A stretch of 64,000 nt of DNA, taken from the NCBI GenBank assembly GCA_033852115.1, contig JAWSVE010000002.1, forward strand, positions 248,001 to 312,000. Reading direction: 5' to 3'. This document shows, in pieces, positions 9,902 through 18,326 of the stretch. Under the pieces are notes generated by a model that made no database searches, had not been told where the DNA came from, and was given only the letters and a program-made list of their open reading frames with translations. Each line of letters begins with the position of its first letter. Position 1 is the stretch's first letter. The translations under genes and the position numbers were made by a program. This DNA comes from JAWSVE01 sp033852115. Lineage in GTDB: Bacteria; Pseudomonadota; Gammaproteobacteria; Pseudomonadales; Cellvibrionaceae.

Positions 9902-9934
9902 AATGCGCCGACAGACTTTGTCGGCGTTTGCATT
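9902..9934. terminator. Hairpin between convergent pilU and ruvX
   Basis: An 8-bp perfect stem, CGCCGACA with TGTCGGCG, around a 5-nt loop, with AATG/CATT able to pair further out. The T-run is poor on both strands. It lies between convergent pilU and ruvX and probably ends one or both transcripts. Confidence 0.6.
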
Positions 9935-10018
9935 TCTGTCTCGAGAATAACAAACCCCATACTTTTTTTAAGCTTGTAGGGTGAGGTTTAAGAAAATTCG
10001 AGTTGGTAGGGCAAAAGT

Positions 10019-10441
10019 CTATTGTTTACTTTGCTCATGAAACCAAGACTCTAAGATTAATCGTGCAGCAATCGAGTCAACGGGGTTCTTTTTGAAATCG
10101 AGGGTTTGTCGTCTCGCCATCGCCTCTTCTTTTGCTTCGTAGGTTGATAGTCGTTCGTCCATCAGGTGCGTTTTAATGTGAAAACGGCCGTTAAGTCGAT
10201 TGGCAAACTTTCGAGCGCGGGCTGCGAGCTCGCTTTCGCTGCCGTCCATGTTGAGCGGTAGGCCTATGATTAACAGGTCGGGCTGCCATTGTTGAATTAA
10301 TTCTCCAACCGCGTTCCAGTTGGGTACGCCATCGTTAGCTTTAAGCGGTTTTAACTCGGAAGCTGTTTGCGTGATCGCCTGTCCGACGGCAACACCAATG
10401 CTTTGTGTGCCGTAGTCGAAGGAAAGTAGGGTGGTTGGCAT
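10019..10441 (-). CDS. ruvX: YqgF/RuvX putative pre-16S rRNA nuclease
   Basis: A 140-residue RNase H-like protein of the YqgF family, essential in E. coli and implicated in 5' maturation of 16S rRNA; the older Holliday-junction resolvase name is less supported. The N-terminal catalytic motif is LLSFDYGTQSIGVAVGQ. The other motifs are IIGLPLNMDGSE, MDERLSTYEA and the C-terminal DSIAARLILESW. It precedes nothing closely on its strand; yqgE lies upstream, 109 bp away, as in Pseudomonas. Confidence 0.95.
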   Translation of the reverse strand: MPTTLLSFDYGTQSIGVAVGQAITQTASELKPLKANDGVPNWNAVGELIQQWQPDLLIIGLPLNMDGSESELAARARKFANRLNGRFHIKTHLMDERLSTYEAKEEAMARRQTLDFKKNPVDSIAARLILESWFHEQSKQ

Positions 10442-10550
10442 GAGCGGTGAGTTTAATGATCGGGCGGCTAAAGGGTTTTATAGAAGCCAATAGGGTTAAG
10501 AGTAAGGGCGCTCTATCGGAGGCGCTGGTAATTTTTAGTGTATCGGCAGT

Positions 10551-11165
10551 CTAGGCGTGCCCAGCTGTTCCGTGGATGAGGTTTAAGTCTATGCCAAGAT
10601 ATTTTGATGCCGCTGCCCAGCGGTGTTCGCAAGGCGTATTGAATAAAATATTCTTGTCAGCTGGCACGGTCAGCCAAGAGTTAGCAAGAATTTCTTCTTC
10701 TAATTGACCAGCGCCCCATCCTGCATAGCCCAACGCTACAACAGCTTTATCTGGCCCAACCTGATTCGCCATCGCTTCTAAGACGTCTCGTGAGGCAGTC
10801 AAACATATGTCGTCCGATACCCGAATGGTTGATTCGTAATCGAAGTTGCTTGGATGAAGGACGAACCCACGATCCATTTGCACCGGGCCTCCGGACATCA
10901 CCATATCTTGAGAGATTGGGCTGCTACGGTCCAATTCCAGTTGCTCGAAAATATCGCCAACATTGATGTCCAGTGGATGATTGATGACGATGCCTAATGC
11001 GCCCTCTTCTGTGTGATCACAGATATAGGTAATGGCATGGGCAAACACTGGATCCCGTAGGCTTGGCATGGAAATGAGAAACTGATCGCGGAGGCCGCCT
11101 TCTGACAGCTCCATGCCACTTTGAAAGTGTTCTTCGAACGATTTGTGAGGAGTTAAACTGGCCAT
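10551..11165 (-). CDS. yqgE: YqgE/AlgH family protein
   Basis: A 204-residue UPF0301 (YqgE/AlgH) protein. It has the family features LISMPSLRDPVFAHAITYICDHTEEGALGIVIN, SGGPVQMDRGFVLH and ALGYAGWGAGQLEEEI. In Pseudomonas the homologue was named AlgH for an effect on alginate expression; its biochemistry is unresolved. I chose Met 11165 (MASLTPHKSFEEHF), because the 12 codons before it in the open frame look non-coding. It is in the usual pair with ruvX. Confidence 0.93.
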   Translation of the reverse strand: MASLTPHKSFEEHFQSGMELSEGGLRDQFLISMPSLRDPVFAHAITYICDHTEEGALGIVINHPLDINVGDIFEQLELDRSSPISQDMVMSGGPVQMDRGFVLHPSNFDYESTIRVSDDICLTASRDVLEAMANQVGPDKAVVALGYAGWGAGQLEEEILANSWLTVPADKNILFNTPCEHRWAAASKYLGIDLNLIHGTAGHA

Positions 11166-11266
11166 GCCTTTAAGTATTGGGGTGCTCGGGAAGGAATACA
11201 AGCGCTAAACGCAGATATCGCTAAATCTGTAGCGTCTAGTAACGTGTTTTATATAGCGCAGCGGAA

Positions 11267-12175
11267 TTAGTTGGTGGTTAGGCCGGTGATTTCGAAGCGC
11301 CAGGTGCGGATGATTTCAAGTTGATCCACATCCTTTGCAATCTCTGGAGGGAAGGGTTTAAAAGGCGATGCCAGGTGAACGATGCGCAGTGCCGCACTAT
11401 CCAGGATGCTGTGTCCTGAACTCGACATCAATTCATTGCTGACGATGGTGCCATCGGATTTGAGTACCGTGGCCATACGCAGTTGCCCGTAAATGCCTTG
11501 GCTTAGCGCTTCGCGAGGGAAATTCTCGTTACCGACCCGTTCTACGGTTTGACGCCACTCATTGAGGTAGGCGGCATCGGCAGATGCAGTCGTTGAGATG
11601 CTGGTCAGGCGTCGAATGCGTGGTTTTTTTGCGTAGGCTTGTTTTTGTCTGTCGAGCTTGGCGCGTAAGCTGGCAATTTCTGGACTTATGAGCGGAATAT
11701 CGCGCTCTTTGCCTTCTTGCTGTTTTCGGTTCTCAAGGTCGAGGGTGTTTTCTCGGCGCGCCACCTGAAGCGTTGCGTTTGATTCCGTGCGAATCACCTC
11801 TTTGGGCTCCGCAACCTGCTCGGTGCTTGCCATCTGCTCGGGTAGAGGTGTCATCTCTCTAATCTTCGTATCAGCGAGTGGTGCAAGCTTGTCCGTCGTT
11901 AGCTCTTTCGGGTCGGTTAGCGTACCGCTGCCTTCCTGGTTGAATTGCGCTTGGAAATCAGCGTCCTCTGGTGTCTTGTCGCTTTTATGTGTTGCGAGCG
12001 TGATTTCGAAGGTAGGCGGTACCGTGGGTTCTGCACTGTAGTGAAAGCTCACTCCTAGTATCAACAGAGCATGCAGTGCGATAGCAATAAACGCCGTAAA
12101 GCTGAGGCGGTCATTAGTGCTAACCTGGGCATCCGAGAGGGTGGTAGCAGGTTGCGATGTGCTGCTGTTTGTCAT
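11267..12175 (-). CDS. tonB: Energy transducer TonB-like protein
   Basis: A 302-residue protein with one N-terminal transmembrane helix (LSFTAFIAIALHALLILGVSF), a charged, Glu/Lys-rich periplasmic linker rather than a strongly proline-rich one, and a C-terminal TonB fold (LRMATVLKSDGTIVSNELMSSSGHSILDSAALRI, ending TWRFEITG). It probably passes proton-motive energy from an ExbBD pair to outer membrane receptors. The position between yqgE and gshB matches the TonB3-type gene of P. aeruginosa, which is linked to twitching and pilus assembly, so a role with the pili here is plausible but inferred. Confidence 0.85.
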   Translation of the reverse strand: MTNSSTSQPATTLSDAQVSTNDRLSFTAFIAIALHALLILGVSFHYSAEPTVPPTFEITLATHKSDKTPEDADFQAQFNQEGSGTLTDPKELTTDKLAPLADTKIREMTPLPEQMASTEQVAEPKEVIRTESNATLQVARRENTLDLENRKQQEGKERDIPLISPEIASLRAKLDRQKQAYAKKPRIRRLTSISTTASADAAYLNEWRQTVERVGNENFPREALSQGIYGQLRMATVLKSDGTIVSNELMSSSGHSILDSAALRIVHLASPFKPFPPEIAKDVDQLEIIRTWRFEITGLTTN

Positions 12176-12199
12176 AGGTGTTGTTGGCTCAAGAACGGC

Positions 12200-13150
12200 T
12201 TATTTTGGCAATCGAGCGGCAATGGCGTCCATCAAGCGCCCGCCAATATCAGTATCGTATGCTGTGTTGATTTCTTTAGCGCAGGTCGGGCTAGTGACAT
12301 TAATCTCGGTCAGGTAATCACCGATGACGTCGAGTCCCACAAAGAGTAACCCTTTTTCTCGCAATGCGGGAGCGACCTGCTCCACAATCCAGTGATCTCG
12401 GTCAGTTAATGGTTGTGGTCTGCCGGTGCCGCCAGCAGCGAGGTTGCCGCGGGTTTCGCCTTCTTTGGGGATGCGTGCCAAGCTATAGGGAACTGCCTCA
12501 CCATCAATGACGAGGATACGTTTGTCGCCTTCTTTAATGTCAGGGAGGAATTGCTGGGCCATGATAGTTTCTTGGCCATTATTGGTTAGCGACTCCAAAA
12601 TCGCACCAAGATTTCGGCCGTCTTCGCCAACACGAAAGATGCCGCTTCCACCCATGCCATCTAATGGTTTAAAAATCACGTCTTTGTATTCGGTATGAAA
12701 GCTTCTCAATATGTCGAGGTTGCGGCTAACCACGAGAGGGGGGCAGCATTCGGGGAACTGGGTGGCAAACACCTTTTCATTGCAGTCGCGCAAGCTCTGC
12801 GGTTTGTTGACGATAAGCGTACCCTTTCGCTCTGCGGCTTCGAGAATGTAGGTGGAATAAATATATTCCCCATCAAATGGTGGGTCTTTTCTCATTAAGA
12901 TGGCATCTAGTTCATCCAGATTGATCGTTCGACGATCACTCAATTGATACCACTGGTCGGGGTTATCAAATACCTCGCAAGCTTGAGCAACAGCTTTGGG
13001 TGTACCCTTCTCGAGGAAGAGATCACGTTGTTGGATATATTCTATGGTCCAGCCACGTTTTGCTGCTGCCAAAAGAAGGACAAGTGTGGTGTCTTTGCTA
13101 AAATTGATGGAGGAAATCGGGTCCATCACCACCCCTAGCTTAATGCTCAT
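12200..13150 (-). CDS. gshB: Glutathione synthetase
   Basis: ATP-grasp ligase joining gamma-glutamylcysteine and glycine, the last step of glutathione synthesis. The protein is 316 residues from Met 13150 (MSIKLGVVMDPISSINFSKD), the canonical N-terminus; an in-frame extension of 11 codons exists upstream. Signatures include LMRKDPPFDGEYIYSTYILE, KPLDGMGGSGIF, RILVIDGEAVPYSLARIP, GNLAAGGTGRPQPL and the C-terminal EINVTSPTC. It lies 24 bp upstream of tonB and is divergent from pilG. Confidence 0.97.
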   Translation of the reverse strand: MSIKLGVVMDPISSINFSKDTTLVLLLAAAKRGWTIEYIQQRDLFLEKGTPKAVAQACEVFDNPDQWYQLSDRRTINLDELDAILMRKDPPFDGEYIYSTYILEAAERKGTLIVNKPQSLRDCNEKVFATQFPECCPPLVVSRNLDILRSFHTEYKDVIFKPLDGMGGSGIFRVGEDGRNLGAILESLTNNGQETIMAQQFLPDIKEGDKRILVIDGEAVPYSLARIPKEGETRGNLAAGGTGRPQPLTDRDHWIVEQVAPALREKGLLFVGLDVIGDYLTEINVTSPTCAKEINTAYDTDIGGRLMDAIAARLPK

Positions 13151-13482
13151 AGGCCTCTTCAGTATTTGAGTTGGAGTTATCAAGTTCCGGTTAATTTTGT
13201 CCCGATTGCAATGGAAGGTGAAGGTAAATCACGCCCTGTTGGTCGGTGGCGAAACATTACGGTTTTCAGCCCGGGTTCGCAACTGATTAGTGGTCGCTAA
13301 TTAGCTGCCGTTCGGTCGATTGAAAACCCAGTTTTTGCCATTTATTCAGCGGTTTATAGATAATACCTGAATTCTATGTTAAAAGATTTGCACCTATGCG
13401 GTTCCCTGGGAACTACCACCGAATTGCGACTGAGCGTGTAGTTATCAAAAGCAAAATTTTGCAATAAAAAGGTCATAAAAGT
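13151..13482. promoter_or_regulatory. Divergent gshB-pilG promoter region
   Basis: 332 bp between the divergent gshB and pilG starts, with no coding frame of interest. It should hold the promoters of both units. A 12-bp palindrome, GCAAAATTTTGC, sits at 13451-13462, about 20 bp before pilG. I could not place -35/-10 boxes with confidence. Confidence 0.45.
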
Positions 13483-13884
13483 ATGGAGATGAACCTCGAG
13501 AGTCTAAAGGTGATGGTGATCGACGACAGTAAAACGATTCGTCGCACGGCCGAGACTTTGCTTAAAAAAGCCGGCTGCGCAGTCGTCACGGCAACCGATG
13601 GTTTTGATGCACTGGCGAAAATTGCCGATACGCGTCCCGATATCATTTTCGTCGATATTATGATGCCGCGTCTTGACGGCTATCAGACTTGCGCGCTGAT
13701 TAAAAACAACAGTGAATTCAAAAGTACACCAGTCATCATGCTATCCAGCAAGGATGGTCTGTTCGATAAGGCTAAGGGCCGCATCGTCGGATCGGACCAG
13801 TACTTGACCAAGCCGTTCAGTAAAAGTGAGTTGTTAGGTGCCATTGAGGAGCATGTAAAGCCCAATCAGGCACAGGCGTCTTAA
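13483..13884 (+). CDS. pilG: Twitching motility response regulator PilG
   Basis: A stand-alone CheY-like receiver of 133 residues, first gene of the Pil-Chp operon. The acidic pair is VMVIDDSK, the phospho-acceptor Asp is in PDIIFVDIMMPRLDGYQ, and the conserved Lys is in YLTKPFSK. In Pseudomonas PilG takes phosphate from ChpA and promotes pilus extension and cAMP signalling. Met at 13489 is an alternative start. Confidence 0.95.
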   Translation: MEMNLESLKVMVIDDSKTIRRTAETLLKKAGCAVVTATDGFDALAKIADTRPDIIFVDIMMPRLDGYQTCALIKNNSEFKSTPVIMLSSKDGLFDKAKGRIVGSDQYLTKPFSKSELLGAIEEHVKPNQAQAS

Positions 13885-14003
13885 ATTCTCGCTCGAACTG
13901 CATACACTGCGTTGAGTTCGCTTTGATCGGTGAATCCGGTTGAGCGAAGCGCAAGATAATAACGTTTATAAATTTTCAGATAACCAGTCTCCCGGAGTTA
14001 AAT

Positions 14004-14366
14004 ATGGCAAGAGTATTGATCGTCGATGACTCTCCAACCGAAACGTACAAACTGACCAACATGCTTGAAAAGAATGGTCATGCGGTAATCACTGCAGAGA
14101 CTGGAGAAGACGGCGTTGCCGTTGCTAAAAAAGAATTACCCGACGTGGTATTGATGGATGTGGTTATGCCAGGTCTTAATGGTTTTCAGGCGACACGCCA
14201 GCTTAACAAGAGTGCGGAAACTACCAATATTCCTGTCATTATCGTGACCACCAAAGATCAAGAAACCGATCGTGTATGGGGTATGCGTCAAGGTGCTAAA
14301 GCCTATTTGACTAAGCCCATCGACGACAAGTTGCTAATGCAAACCATTAAAGAAGTCATGGCATAA
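14004..14366 (+). CDS. pilH: Twitching motility response regulator PilH
   Basis: The second stand-alone receiver, 120 residues. It has VLIVDDSPTE (acidic pair), DVVLMDVVMPGLNGFQ (phospho-Asp) and AYLTKPIDD (Lys). In Pseudomonas PilH acts with the retraction side and as a phosphate sink against PilG. It follows pilG after 119 bp, with a ribosome binding site (CCCGGAG) just upstream, and is followed by a perfect hairpin before pilI. Confidence 0.95.
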   Translation: MARVLIVDDSPTETYKLTNMLEKNGHAVITAETGEDGVAVAKKELPDVVLMDVVMPGLNGFQATRQLNKSAETTNIPVIIVTTKDQETDRVWGMRQGAKAYLTKPIDDKLLMQTIKEVMA

Positions 14367-14372
14367 AGGGTA

Positions 14373-14396
14373 GGACGTGATGCCCGCATCACGTCC
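14373..14396. repeat. Perfect hairpin between pilH and pilI
   Basis: An 11-bp perfect inverted repeat, GGACGTGATGC / GCATCACGTCC, separated by only 2 nt, placed 6 bp after the pilH stop and 22 bp before pilI. There is no T-run, so it is not a standard terminator. It could stabilise the pilGH message or tune expression between the receivers and the rest of the operon. Confidence 0.6.
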
Positions 14397-14418
14397 ACAG
14401 CAAGGATAACGTTTACGC

Positions 14419-14979
14419 ATGTCACAACCACAAACCGCTTTTAACGCTTTAGTCGATTTGGCACAACGCAGCCGCAGTGCGGCAAAAGGCTTGCCATCAG
14501 AAGCTAAAGTGCAACCACATTGGAGTGGTATCGGTTTCACCCTGCTGGGTCAGTACTTCGTGGCACCAATGGGCGAAGTGACAGAATTACTTGAGCATCC
14601 TCCTTATACTAAATTGCCCGGTGTGCAGCCTTGGGTGATGGGGGTGGCCAATGTTCGCGGTCGATTGCTGCCCTTGATAAATTTGCCTGCTTTTATGGGC
14701 GGCCGTCTTGAAGGGCAGCGTAAGCGTCACCGCGTGTTAGTGCTTGAACAAGGTGATTTATATACCGGTCTGGTCGTTGATGCTGCGTTAGGTATGCAGC
14801 ATTTTCCAATCGATACCTACAACGAAGGTGTTGCTGAGCTTGATAAAGCGCTGCAGCCTTACATGGCGGGCAGCTACGCCAATAGCCGTAGTGCCATTAC
14901 CAGCGACGATCAACGCTGGTACGTTTTTAGTCCCGCCAAACTTATCGACGATCCACAATTTATTAATGCAGCGCAATAG
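14419..14979 (+). CDS. pilI: CheW-like adaptor PilI
   Basis: A 186-residue CheW-domain protein that couples the receptor PilJ to the kinase ChpA. The domain covers about residues 35-170, with YFVAPMGEVTELLEHP, the VMGVANVRGRLLPLINLPAFMG core typical of CheW, and VLVLEQGDLYTGLVVDAALGMQ. The 30 or so residues before it are poorly conserved. It lies between pilH and pilJ in the conserved order. Confidence 0.94.
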   Translation: MSQPQTAFNALVDLAQRSRSAAKGLPSEAKVQPHWSGIGFTLLGQYFVAPMGEVTELLEHPPYTKLPGVQPWVMGVANVRGRLLPLINLPAFMGGRLEGQRKRHRVLVLEQGDLYTGLVVDAALGMQHFPIDTYNEGVAELDKALQPYMAGSYANSRSAITSDDQRWYVFSPAKLIDDPQFINAAQ

Positions 14980-15142
14980 ACTTTTTTAAAAGCCTATGCC
15001 CTGTAAGGGTGTTCATCGCACCCTGGTACCAGTTGTTCAATCCTTCATAGGCAGATAGTGCTTGTGAAGAGTAAGTTTACAGAATCCATTGATGATTAGC
15101 TGTGTTGTGCAGTAAAGGCAGAGACGCTCAGGAGCGCGTAGC

Positions 15143-17374
15143 ATGAAAATCGAATCTAAAAACATCTTCGCTACCATGAAGGATAACCTGGCAATGACAT
15201 TGCTCATTGTCCTTTTCATCTTATCCTTCCTTGCGATGGGTGCCAGTGGTCTTATCGCTCAGATGCAGGGTGAACGAGATCAGGGCTACATTCAGTTAGC
15301 GGCGGAACTGCGTGTGCAGTCAAATCAGGTGACCGCGCTAGCTCGTGATGCTACCAACGGTGATGAAGCCTCATTCGGCCAGTTGCAAACTGTTATTAAT
15401 AACATGACACAAACGTGGAATACGCTGCGCGCAAGTGACCCTCGCACGCGGACGGCGGTAGCGTCTGAATTTGCGCGCTTTGAAGCGATTTGGGAGCGAG
15501 TAAAAGAAAACTCCAATACGATTCTAACTAACAAAGACACGATCATCTTCCTAAATGATGTGGCGGCAAACCTTAACCAAACACTGCCTGAACTGCAGAT
15601 TGAGCACGAAGAGATTAAAGAAATCTTGTTGGAAAACCGTGCGCCTGCGGCACAAATTGTTGCGGTGCAGGAACAAACATGGCGGGCAGAGCGGATTGGT
15701 CGTAACGTAGAGCGCATGCTCGCGGGTGGATTTGATGCGATGCAAGCTGCTGACCAATTTAACCTTGATGCAAACTTATTCGGTAAATTCCTTAACGGTA
15801 TGCAAGAGGGCGACGCTGCTTTAGGTATTTCACGCATACGAGATCCGTTTGCAGTTGAAAGTTTGAGTGAAGTGTCAGAGCTTTTCGAGTTCGTGAACAG
15901 TTCGGTACGAGAAATCTTCGAAGCATCTCCAGCACTATTTGGCGCACGCCAAGCAACAGAAGCACTGCTCGATGACTTGCCTCAGCTCGGTGAAGCACTT
16001 GCGGCACTATCTACCCAAATTGATGCGCAATCGGCGGTACGTGTTCCAAATAATGCGACTACCATCGGTGCAGCAGTTATCGCGTTTATCTTGTTGGCGA
16101 TTATCGGTATTCGTGTTTACGCCGGTACGCGTGGTCGATTAGTTGATACTGCGAACACTAACGAGCGAAACCAAAACGCAATTCTACGTCTTCTCGATGA
16201 GCTAGCTGACCTCGCAGACGGTGACTTGACTACCACGGCAACGGTAACCGAGGATTTCACTGGTGCGATCGCTGACTCGATTAACTACACCATTGACCAA
16301 CTTAGGATCCTGGTATCGCGCATTAATGAAACGGCAGTAAACGTTGCGCGGGCATCGCAAGATACACAGCAAACCGCATTGCATCTCGCTGAAGCATCTG
16401 AGCACCAGGCGCAAGAAATTGCTGGAGCATCCGCGGCGGTTAACGAAATGGCGGTCACCATTGACCAAGTATCTGCGAACGCCGCTGAATCAGCATCGGT
16501 TGCGGAGCGGTCGGTATCGATCGCGAACAACGGTGCAAAAGTGGTACAAAACACCATTCACGGTATGGACACCATTCGTGAACAGATTCAGGACACCTCA
16601 AAACGTATTAAACGCCTCGGTGAATCATCACAGGAAATTGGTGACATCGTATCGTTGATTAACGACATTGCTGACCAAACCAACATCCTCGCACTTAACG
16701 CGGCGATTCAGGCATCGATGGCGGGTGACGCCGGTCGAGGCTTCGCGGTGGTAGCGGATGAGGTGCAGCGACTGGCAGAACGTTCAGCCGCTGCGACCAA
16801 ACAGATTGAAGCGTTGGTTAAAACGATTCAGAACGATACTAACGAAGCCGTTATCTCGATGGAACAAACCACTGCGGAGGTGGTACGTGGGGCTCGCCTA
16901 GCACAGGATGCGGGTGTGGCACTGGAAGAAATCGAAAACGTATCGTCATCTCTTGCGGAATTGATTCAAAACATTTCGAACGCGGCACGCCAACAAGCAT
17001 CCTCTGCGGGCCACATTTCAAATACGATGAACGTTATTCAGGAAATTACTTCGCAAACTTCTGCGGGTACGAGTGCAACGGCAGACTCGATTGGTCGCTT
17101 GGCAGAAATGGCCGGGGATCTCCGTGAATCTGTAGCGGGCTTCAAACTACCTGAAGAACTTGCGATGACGTTTAGCAATACTGGAACAATGGAAGCTATA
17201 GCTGACGCAGATGACTTCGCGGATGAAGAGCTGGCTGATGATGACGCGGTAGAGTTAACTCTAGATGACGAAGTGTCTGAAAGTGATTTTGCTGAACTCG
17301 ATGTGCCAGATTTAGACGACGATCTTGATATCGACTTATTAGATGATACAGAAGATGAAGAAAAAATCGCTTAG
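15143..17374 (+). CDS. pilJ: Methyl-accepting chemotaxis protein PilJ
   Basis: The receptor of the Pil-Chp system, 743 residues. A first transmembrane helix lies near residues 17-37 (MTLLIVLFILSFLAMGASG). A periplasmic helical sensor follows, then a second membrane helix near 310-330 (IGAAVIAFILLAIIGIRVYAG), a HAMP region and the signalling domain with ILALNAAIQASMAGDAGRGF and VADEVQRLAERS, the PilJ variant of the MCP hairpin. The last ~65 residues are strikingly acidic (many DD and ED pairs) and not part of the usual PilJ, which as I recall is about 680 residues in Pseudomonas. Confidence 0.95.
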   Translation: MKIESKNIFATMKDNLAMTLLIVLFILSFLAMGASGLIAQMQGERDQGYIQLAAELRVQSNQVTALARDATNGDEASFGQLQTVINNMTQTWNTLRASDPRTRTAVASEFARFEAIWERVKENSNTILTNKDTIIFLNDVAANLNQTLPELQIEHEEIKEILLENRAPAAQIVAVQEQTWRAERIGRNVERMLAGGFDAMQAADQFNLDANLFGKFLNGMQEGDAALGISRIRDPFAVESLSEVSELFEFVNSSVREIFEASPALFGARQATEALLDDLPQLGEALAALSTQIDAQSAVRVPNNATTIGAAVIAFILLAIIGIRVYAGTRGRLVDTANTNERNQNAILRLLDELADLADGDLTTTATVTEDFTGAIADSINYTIDQLRILVSRINETAVNVARASQDTQQTALHLAEASEHQAQEIAGASAAVNEMAVTIDQVSANAAESASVAERSVSIANNGAKVVQNTIHGMDTIREQIQDTSKRIKRLGESSQEIGDIVSLINDIADQTNILALNAAIQASMAGDAGRGFAVVADEVQRLAERSAAATKQIEALVKTIQNDTNEAVISMEQTTAEVVRGARLAQDAGVALEEIENVSSSLAELIQNISNAARQQASSAGHISNTMNVIQEITSQTSAGTSATADSIGRLAEMAGDLRESVAGFKLPEELAMTFSNTGTMEAIADADDFADEELADDDAVELTLDDEVSESDFAELDVPDLDDDLDIDLLDDTEDEEKIA

Positions 17375-17396
17375 ATAGCGATGCTCAGCCACAAGG

Positions 17397-18245
17397 ATGG
17401 TATGGAAACTTCAATCTGTTGCGACGTTGACCGATGCTGAATTTGAGCAATGGTCAAAACTACTAGAAGCGCGAACAGGTATATTGCTGGGTAAACACCA
17501 GCGAGCGTTTTTGGAAACACAAATCTCAATGCGCATGCGCGAATTGGGTTTTACTGAGTATTCAGAGTACTACACCAAACTCGGAGAAGGAGTTTGGGGG
17601 AAAGCAGAATGGTCGGTGTTAGTTGACCGACTCATGGTGAAAGAAACCAGTTTTTTTCGCCATAAACAATCGTATGAATGCGTGCGACGATTGTTACAAG
17701 ACCGGATCGATAAGCAACAACTGTCTGGTAGCTTTGACGTGTGGAGTGTAGGTTGCTCCACGGGGGAAGAGCCTTACTCGTTGGCAATGTTGTTTAACGA
17801 CTGTTTTGAACTGGCAAAACTGAAGCCTTATTTTGGGGTGTTTGCCACTGATATTAGTTTGCCGGCTTTAAGTCGCGCTCGTGAAGGGATTTACCCTAAG
17901 CGAAAATTGGAGCGGCTAAGCGCGCAGGAAGTAGCACATTATTTTATTGATCTTGGTGATGGTAATTACCAAGTTAAAGAAAAGCTTCGAGATCGATTGT
18001 GTTTTAGCCAAGGCAGTGTGTTGGAAGAAAACATCATGCCGGCTGAAAAGATGGATGTGATTTATTGCCAAAATGTGCTGATTTATTTTCGGCGTTGGCG
18101 GCGACGAGACATCCTGAAAAATTTAGTCGATCACCTAAAACCCGGCGGTCTATTGGTCATCGGTTTGGGTGAAATGGTGGATTGGCGTGATCCAGATTTA
18201 GAGCGCCATCCAGACGAAAGTGTTCAAGCTTATATAAAACGCTAG
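17397..18245 (+). CDS. pilK: CheR-type chemoreceptor methyltransferase PilK
   Basis: A 282-residue SAM-dependent protein-glutamate methyltransferase, expected to methylate PilJ. It has a helical N-terminal CheR domain (ARTGILLGKHQRAFLETQISMRMRELG region) and a methyltransferase domain with the SAM motif VWSVGCSTGEEPYSLAM, FATDIS and DVIYCQNVLIYF. It starts 22 bp after pilJ. Confidence 0.94.
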   Translation: MVWKLQSVATLTDAEFEQWSKLLEARTGILLGKHQRAFLETQISMRMRELGFTEYSEYYTKLGEGVWGKAEWSVLVDRLMVKETSFFRHKQSYECVRRLLQDRIDKQQLSGSFDVWSVGCSTGEEPYSLAMLFNDCFELAKLKPYFGVFATDISLPALSRAREGIYPKRKLERLSAQEVAHYFIDLGDGNYQVKEKLRDRLCFSQGSVLEENIMPAEKMDVIYCQNVLIYFRRWRRRDILKNLVDHLKPGGLLVIGLGEMVDWRDPDLERHPDESVQAYIKR

Positions 18246-18326
18246 CTGCTTGGGATAGTTCGCTAGTACTGACAATGATTAAAACGATCGCGAGATCGTA
18301 AGTTAAGAACGAAGAGAAGCGACGCT

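Noticed and set aside
15325..15837. 170-codon minus-strand frame within pilJ
   Set aside because: It is an antisense shadow of a well-supported receptor gene, with shadow-type composition.
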